Part shown: piece after piece, positions 57,854 through 64,000 of the stretch | Layout of the letters: each line of letters begins with the position of its first letter | Position numbering within the stretch: the stretch's first letter is position 1 | From: Chenopodium formosanum | Lineage: Eukaryota; Streptophyta; Magnoliopsida; Caryophyllales; Amaranthaceae | NCBI GenBank assembly: GCA_024500155.1 | Contig: CM044860.1 | Span: 2,216,501-2,280,500, forward strand | Direction: 5' to 3' | DNA: 64,000 bases | The notes under the pieces: generated by a model | What the model saw: the letters and a program-made list of their open reading frames with translations, nothing else | Database searches by the model: none | What the model was told of the DNA's origin: nothing | Made by a program: the position numbers and the translations under genes

Positions 57854-60800
57854 ATGAGGCCTGTTTTCGTTGGAAATTTCGAGTACAGTACTCGTCAAAC
57901 TGATCTTGAACGACTTTTCTCCAAGTATGGCAGAGTTGAACGTGTTGATATGAAATCTGGTAATTTCATTTCACTTTTTTTTTTTTTTTTTTTTTTTTGT
58001 TTTTGTTTGTGTGTCAATTTTCCCTTTATTTTGTCAATTCTTTTGCAGTTTGAATCTCCGAAATTTCTTCTACTATTTTTTAATTTTATTTGTGACTTAG
58101 TTCGTTGAATTCACGTTTAATTTTCAAACTTTCAATCCTGAGAAACGGAAATGTATGGAGTAATGTGGCTTTTTATTTGATAAATTATTGCTGTTTTACT
58201 GAAATTAGACTATTTTAATTTGAGCTTAGTTTAAGCTTTCATCTTGACCTGCTGGTGTTTAATGTTTGTGTTGTGTGCTACATTGGAATGTTCGAGTCGA
58301 GTTCTCGTGACTGCTGGTAGAAGTGGTCTATTAGATCTAATGTTTTGGTTTTAGTCCTGAGATTGCCATCACGCATGCAAATATGCTTACTGTGGTAGAA
58401 TTTTCAGTAGTTTCACTGAATCATTTGCATGTTGGCAATGTGGCAAATGAATTTTATAATTGCTGCTTAAAGAGTTCGTATTTACTTGTAGTTATTGGTA
58501 CTTTTATGAAGTGTAGTAGTATCATTTACGAATACATATCCAAGTGTTTGAAACACCATGGCTCAAGATTTAGGCCCTGGGGATTATACTTTGAGTGGAT
58601 GCAGTCACGAGGTTATCAGGACATGCTCAAGTGTTTGTTCATTCTTGTCAAAGCATTATCTGATTCCTATTTATGAGCATAATTAGTGTATGGCTAGCTG
58701 ATTTTATGGCTCGCTGAAGTTTTTGAAGTCTGGCACTCTGGCATATTGGCATGTATTTTCTGCCTATAGCACAGTGTCAAATTTCCAGCACAAGTACTTC
58801 AGAGGCTGTGATGGCGTACAGGGTTGGAGCAACCTAGTTTATGTTAACCTACCTGTTTCAATTTTCAAACTTGCGCCCTAGTGCTTCTGTGGGTATTGTC
58901 TAATACTCATTTTGAATTTTTATGAATATGATGTTTACCAATGGAGAGTTAGGGTAACTTAGTGTACGATAGGTTAGTTATTTAAATTTCACACTTGTGT
59001 AAATGTGCATTTGTGGAAATTTGGCCAGTACTTCTAGACTTCTAGTAAAACATATGAGCATAATATGTGTCATATAAAAGTCTAACCATCATATTCGTCA
59101 TTGGCTATTCAAGTTCCAGTTTCTTTTGCTCATAGTTGTTGATTATCTGGCTCTTTTTATTGATGCTTGGAGCTTTATTTTGATATATAGGGTGAATTAT
59201 GAATGTGGCCCTACATGGGAATTTACTCTTTGAATTCTCATCTTAGCTTTATAATTTATGATGAGGGAGTCTATATGTAGTCGGCGTAGTTTCTTTGTTG
59301 TCTGGACCATTAGGCTTGCATACTAAACTTAGCCCTAATTATGATAATGTTTTACTATTCTGAACTGTAGTAGTATAGCATTATATTGACCTTTTCTATT
59401 ACAATATAATTATATACATAAAAAACAGCATCCTTTACTTGAAATACTGGCATAGTTACATCTATCCTTTGACTCTTGAGTATGGCTGAATAGATTATAA
59501 TATTATATTATGGTGTAAATGTTCAGTCTTCCACTGGGGCAGGATTGATGTCAGCCGCAAGTATACAGTTTGTTTGGAGATATACTCCATATTAAGTGTA
59601 TCTTTTCACGCAGGAATCTGAGCTTCCATCTGGATTCTACAACACTTTCTACAACACTGCACAAATTCCTTCTAATGGAAAGGAAGCTTTCGTGCTTGTG
59701 TGCTTTCCACAAATCAGATGGAAATGTACTGCATTTTCTTCAACCTGATCATCCATCCTTCACTCTACACTGCTTTGAGTTATCTTTTTTACAAGAATGA
59801 TCATCCTTGGTTCAGTCAAATCATGCCATGCACACCACATTTCATCATTCCGGGCTCAATGATTTATGTCTTGTCATGCTTCTTATCCTGAAATCGTGCT
59901 GTATGAATTGGAGAAGAATGCTTTGCAATGACAGTCTGAAACTTTGGATTTAGATTTTTATATTGCCAACCATATGCCAACCTTGATTTAGTCATCCTGC
60001 ACGCTTCTACATCCTTAAGTGCATCAGACCTACACATTTGTTCAGGTGTTGTATTTTCTTAAGTTACTGCCTGGCAAAAAAATTATCATTTGGCTGAAGT
60101 AACTCCTATGTCATAGCTGTAGTACCAACCAACAGCTTGTTAGCTCTTCTGCTTACTATTTTTCCTCTATGCAGGGTTTGCTTTTGTTTACTTCGATGAT
60201 GAACGCGATGCGGATGATGCCATTCGTGCTCTTGACAATGTTCCGTTCGGCCGTGACAAGCGCAGGTTGTCAGTGGAGTGGGCCAAGGTATGTTACTGTT
60301 TTGCATGCACATTTCCCTTGTTGAAGTACCTTTTTTTTAATAACTATTATTATTGACCTCAGAAAAGTAATTTGGCATTGCAAATCTGAGTATCTTACTC
60401 TCTATTGATTTGGTATACTATGTCATTTCTGTCTCGTATGTTCCTGAAATTTCCCTATATTTTGTTCTACTCTTTTGACAGATGCTCTTTTTTTCTGCTG
60501 GACAAAAACTTTGCCTGTTCTCCGTTTAACTAGATAGAGTAGATACTCCAATAATGGGGGATGTGAATTGATTTCCTTGTAGTAGTATAGGGCTGTTTAT
60601 GATGTGGCTTGCAATTTATTGCTGCAGGGTGAAAGGGGTAAGGCCCGTGATGGATCCAAGGGAGGAAGAGTCACTAAGACCTTATTTGTCATAAACTTTG
60701 ATCCAGTAAGAACACGTGATCGGGATCTAGAGAGACACTTTGAACCTTATGGGAAGATTTTGAGCGTCCGAATTCGGCGGAACTTTGCATTTGTGCAATT

Positions 60801-61346
60801 TGAAACTCAGGAAGATGCTACTAAGGCTCTTGAGCACACCAACATGAGGTTATTAAGATTTCTTTTTACTTAAGTTGATTATTCGATTTGTACTACAGTA
60901 CTAGCCATCAATATCATGCTTAATCGTCAACTTTGCAGCAAGCTGTTGGACAGGGTAATCTCAGTTGAATATGCCCTCCGCGATGATGATGAGAGAGATG
61001 ACAGGCTTCGCAGTCCAAGAGGTTATGGCCGGAACCCTCTGCGGCGCTCCCCAAGTCCACATTTTCGTCGCAGTAGGCCAAGTCCTGACTATGGTCGACC
61101 TCGTAGCCCTGTTTATGATCGATATGATGGTCCAGCTTATGAGAGGCGTCGTAGTCCTGATTATATTCGATACCGCAGGTAGGTCTTTCACGATGTACTC
61201 AAGTTTTTATTAAGGTGAAGTGCCTAATTTTATCAAGGTGAATTGTCTTTTGATTGTTAACCGAGTTTTTAACAAGATGAATTGTTTACTGATCATCTTT
61301 ATATCTTTATCACAGCCGATCACCAGTTCGGAGGTCAAGAACTTGA
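57854..61346 (+). CDS. RS31: SR splicing factor RS31/RS31a-like (five coding exons)
   Basis: Exons 57854-57959, 60175-60287, 60628-60848, 60939-61178 and 61316-61346 join in frame to 236 residues. RRM1: RNP2 VFVGNF at residue 4, RNP1 GFAFVYF from residue 36. RRM2: RNP2 LFVINF, RNP1 NFAFVQF. It ends in an Arg/Ser tail with RRSPSPHFRRSRPSP, RRRSPDYIRYRR and a terminal SRSPVRRSRT. The plant-specific RS subfamily acts in the nucleus on splice-site choice; the SR dipeptides are kinase targets. Intron 1, inside RRM1, is 2215 bp, far longer than the others (340, 90 and 137 bp). Arabidopsis members control their own level by alternative splicing of a long early intron, so this one is a candidate for the same. 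RS31 and RS31a cannot be told apart here. Confidence 0.93.
57960..60174 (+). other. Long intron 1 of the SR gene
   Basis: 2215 bp with a T tract right after the donor (57976-57998). Several AG/GT pairs could define a stop-containing alternative exon, and an open stretch lies at 58383-58676, but I cannot choose between them by eye. No independent gene is supported in it. Confidence 0.6.
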
Positions 61347-61865
61347 AGCTTCAAGCACTTCATCATGTAGGATGTGGAAGTACTAGGTTATTGTTCTCTG
61401 AGAACTTGAGAAGTATTTAGTTCCGAGGAATTTAGAATTTTGAAGCGCACTTGCCGACTGTTATGCTCTCGTTTAGAATCCTGTAATATATCTTCTGTGG
61501 ATTGAAACATCAATGACTTTAGTCTACATCTTTGTGAAATATTAATGGATTTGGTCTATTTCTCTGCGAAACTTAAAGGCTTTGGCAAATATGTATGTGA
61601 AATATCATGGTTTTTTTTTTTCTACTTCAAATATTAGATTTCGCCTTACCGGATACTGTTATACTCAATGCCACCATTTGCAATTTGCAACAATTTTTTG
61701 CAAACTTCTACCATAAAATACTCAACAGCCAACAAAAGCAGTGTTAATTCTGAGATTATCTTTGGATGAATATTTGTGAACTGTAAATAGACAATTCATT
61801 CACAAAATGTTATTCATGCATGTAATAAAATGTTACCTACATAAAACTGATCTGAAGTCACTAAT

Positions 61866-62237
61866 CTAAGCTGAGGGTGATCGAAGCTCCTCTTCAATTG
61901 CTTTGTCAAGCCACATTTCGGCGTCTTCCATCATCCCAGGGCTGAGCCTTACCATCAGAATGCAAAATTCTTTCTCGTTGAGCATTCCATCCCTATCAAG
62001 ATCGCCTTCTCTGACCATGGCTTCTGCATCCTCCCTACTCATCTCCCCCATTCCAAGAAGCGCTGAGTTCTTCCTCAAGCTGTCAGAGGTGATCATCCTT
62101 TTCTCCGGGTCTGCCAACAGCCTAAACCCTCCACACAGCTCCGATACAAATGCCTCGACATCAAGCTTGTCAGCCATCACTGGTAACAGATCCTCATACT
62201 CAGTGACATCCTTAGATCCATTCTTACAGTTTTCCAT
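61866..62237 (-). CDS. KIC: EF-hand protein KIC-like (KCBP-interacting)
   Basis: 123 residues from the ATG at 62237; the frame continues upstream only to a TTG, so this is the first true start. It has one canonical EF-hand loop, residues 79-90 (DLDRDGMLNEKE), preceded by LADPEKRMITSDSLRKNS, a degenerate EF-like segment, and followed by FCILMVRLSPGMMEDAEMWL. This is the KIC/PBP1 family of single-EF-hand regulators; YEDLLPVMADKLDVEAFVSEL resembles Arabidopsis KIC. KIC binds the calmodulin-binding kinesin KCBP in a Ca2+-dependent way and inhibits its microtubule ATPase in trichomes. It lies tail to tail with the SR gene, about 520 bp apart. Confidence 0.9.
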   Translation of the reverse strand: MENCKNGSKDVTEYEDLLPVMADKLDVEAFVSELCGGFRLLADPEKRMITSDSLRKNSALLGMGEMSREDAEAMVREGDLDRDGMLNEKEFCILMVRLSPGMMEDAEMWLDKAIEEELRSPSA

Positions 62238-62800
62238 TCTCTTGGAGCAAATACAGCAATATTTGAATTTGGACAAATAGGAATACTCTTAAAACAATGA
62301 CTTTTTCAGAGATTATTATATATAGCTTTGGTTGTAACTGTATAAGTACAGGTTGAATATGAAGAGTACAGAATTAACAGGTTTCTAGGAAGGTGCAGCT
62401 GCATTTAGTGGGGCAGATGACTTTGGAATTTTTATTGGTTAAAACGTAAGCATCATGAAATGTATTGGCAATTGGTTAATGGGAATATCATCATCTCTTT
62501 GGCAATGGAGTTTCTGTGAACCTTCCTTTTGACAGTATTTATAAATTTGGAAATTTCGGTTTAAAATTTTATTATTGCATCTCAAATTCTCAACCATCCA
62601 TCTCTTTCACATGACTAACAAACAAAGGATAAAGTTGGCAAGTGTTGGAAGTTCCAATATTGGTCTTTCAATTTAAGGCGTCAAATCTTTAGATTTTATT
62701 TGATTGGACTTTTGATGAAACCTTGTTAATTAAAGATGGATTTTATGAATCAAACGATTTGATATCTCATCTTAGCAATGCTTTGAGAAGGGTTTTAACG
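62238..62800. other. Upstream region of the KIC-like gene
   Basis: Leader and promoter of the minus-strand gene, with a TATATA-like stretch at 62318-62323 about 80 bp upstream of the start. No gene seen up to the SINE. Confidence 0.45.
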
Positions 62801-62811
62801 GCCTATTTGGT

Positions 62812-62815
<4 letters not shown>

Positions 62816-62849
<34 letters not shown>

Positions 62850-62982
62850 ATTCATATGAGCCACAAGGGCGGGTACAACGGGGGGCGGGGGAAATTCCAG
62901 CATATGCTGGAGGCAAGGATCGATCCCGTAACCTCGAGGTTACGAGATGGGAGTGCTACCATCAAGCCAACTCCACATCCTT
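62816..62982 (-). mobile_element. tRNA-derived SINE
   Basis: On the minus strand it has a pol III box A-like TGGCTTGATGGTAG (62956-62969) and a box B-like GGATCGATCC (62917-62926) about 30 bp apart, then a short body and a poly(A) tail (plus-strand T run, 62816-62848). The insertion is bounded by the perfect 15-bp duplication GCCTATTTGGTAGAT at 62801-62815 and 62983-62997. The perfect duplication and long uninterrupted tail imply a recent insertion. The family is not named. Confidence 0.83.
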
Positions 62983-62997
62983 GCCTATTTGGTAGAT

Positions 62998-64000
62998 GAT
63001 ACATGGTAAAAATACTACATCGAAATAAGTTTGTTTGTTAATTTATTAGCAAAGTCTCCACGCAAATATGTGTTATTAACTACAAATTTCCATATTGTTC
63101 GATATTAATAAGGTTAAGTCATTTTAGGATAAAATCCCGAAGTGATTTATGACTAAATGCTTTTCCTTTTTTTCTCCCATTCACTCCCGAGTAAGAATAA
63201 ATTCCAGGCACGAAGGTCACCATGGCTTGCGTAACCCCAACTCTTGGATATTGGTGTAAGGTAACATAAAAATAAACTTTTGATTGTATTCTAAGTTTAG
63301 AATAATATGCTACCATATCGAAGATATGACCATATCCTCTAGCCAAATTTCATAATTCAAATTAAAAAATTAATACTTGTATAATAATGTACTTAAAGGA
63401 TCCACTCTTGTCTCCCATTTCATGTCCCATTCTTTTTATTGGTTCACGTCACTTTAAATATTAATATTAACGTTAAAAAAAATTTAATAGCAAATTAAAT
63501 TAAATAAATTTTACATAATTTATATTCTACTCCTTATCTATTTTTTTTTCCTTTATACAATTACATTTAATTCAATCTCATCATTTTTTTTCTTCTTTAT
63601 ACTACCTCCATAACTCTAGAAGAACCCCTTGATAGACATGATAAAATAATCCGAGCATATCAATCATTATTATAATAATTCATAATTGAGTAAAGATACA
63701 ACTTCGTTTATTGTAAATTCAAAACCTTTAGGAAATTGAAAATGCAAAAACACACACAAAAATAAAAGCAAGCTGAGAACTAGATTAGCTTAGTTGATGA
63801 TAAGATGTGAGCACAGACGAAAAAACTAGGCCATAATTTCTATAAGATCTATCCCTCTAGTGTATCATTATCCTGCAACATGCCAACAACACATGAGATC
63901 AAAGTTACAAAGTATCAAGCCAACCAACTATTTGAAATATAAAAAATTAAGTAAAGTGTTATCAAATTTTACAAGTATGTCACATACTTTGGTTCAAAAA
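62998..64000. other. AT-rich end of the window
   Basis: No gene supported. The last 300 bases are compositionally similar to a UTR or intron of a gene lying beyond the window, but there is no motif to confirm it. Confidence 0.4.

Noticed and set aside
58383..58676. 97-codon frame in SR gene intron 1
   Set aside because: No homology I recognise and it sits within an intron; at most part of an alternative exon.
62237..62276. A longer N-terminus for the KIC-like protein
   Set aside because: The extension would begin at TTG; the first ATG is at 62237 and fits the family.
62850..62982. A tRNA gene
   Set aside because: A and B boxes are present but there is no cloverleaf; the poly(A) tail and target duplication show a SINE.

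Overview
The window is nuclear DNA of a flowering plant, almost certainly a eudicot. It is AT-rich, its genes are widely spaced and carry spliceosomal introns, its proteins are plant-specific, and the spacers are full of transposons. The 9-base word TACGGAGTA recurs in the spacers. From general familiarity, not from a search, I associate that word with Caryophyllales/Amaranthaceae (spinach, beet, quinoa), so the species-level guess is weak.

Host genes in order: (1) a four-exon gene on the minus strand (1201-3743) for a DUF4079 chloroplast membrane protein; (2) an intronless BCS1-like AAA-ATPase (20231-21679, +); (3) a two-exon RabA3-type small GTPase (28743-30785, +); (4) a short plastid protein carrying only the N-terminal domain of ATP synthase delta/OSCP (38547-39185, +); (5) an intronless PLS/E-type PPR protein (45924-47435, +); (6) a seven-exon ER-type Ca2+-ATPase like ECA2 (48064-52053, -); (7) a five-exon SR splicing factor of the RS31/RS31a type (57854-61346, +); (8) a single EF-hand protein like KIC (61866-62237, -). 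I rebuilt the exon joins by hand from GT/AG sites and reading phase, and all close in frame.

From memory of Arabidopsis locus order, KIC, RS31a and the AAA-ATPase are consecutive (At2g46600-46620), and RS31 and the DUF4079 gene are consecutive on the duplicated segment (At3g61860-61870). This window holds both sets in one interval, as an unduplicated ancestral block would, but about 36 kb of other genes and transposons now separates the AAA-ATPase from RS31.

Mobile DNA: a very young Ty1/Copia element (5800-9539; identical LTRs, perfect 5-bp target duplication) that lacks gag but keeps an open pol frame; a second Copia element (39874-45314) with gag-pol in one frame broken by exactly two nonsense codons; a complete PIF/Harbinger transposon (32912-37597) with an intact Myb/SANT gene and a transposase broken by one stop, joined head-to-tail to two related MITEs; a hAT-type element (22445-23083); a probable Helitron (53353-53995); a tRNA-derived SINE with a 15-bp target duplication (62816-62982); a ~590-bp foldback element (15467-16053); a ~1.1-kb terminal-inverted-repeat element with internal 22-bp repeats (11436-12511); and several smaller MITEs. 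I found no rRNA, tRNA gene or CRISPR array. I do not see a clearly new multi-gene system. The most unusual objects are the gag-less but fresh Copia element, the Harbinger/MITE tandem array, the delta-N-domain-only plastid protein and the duplicated uORF/start region of the PPR gene.
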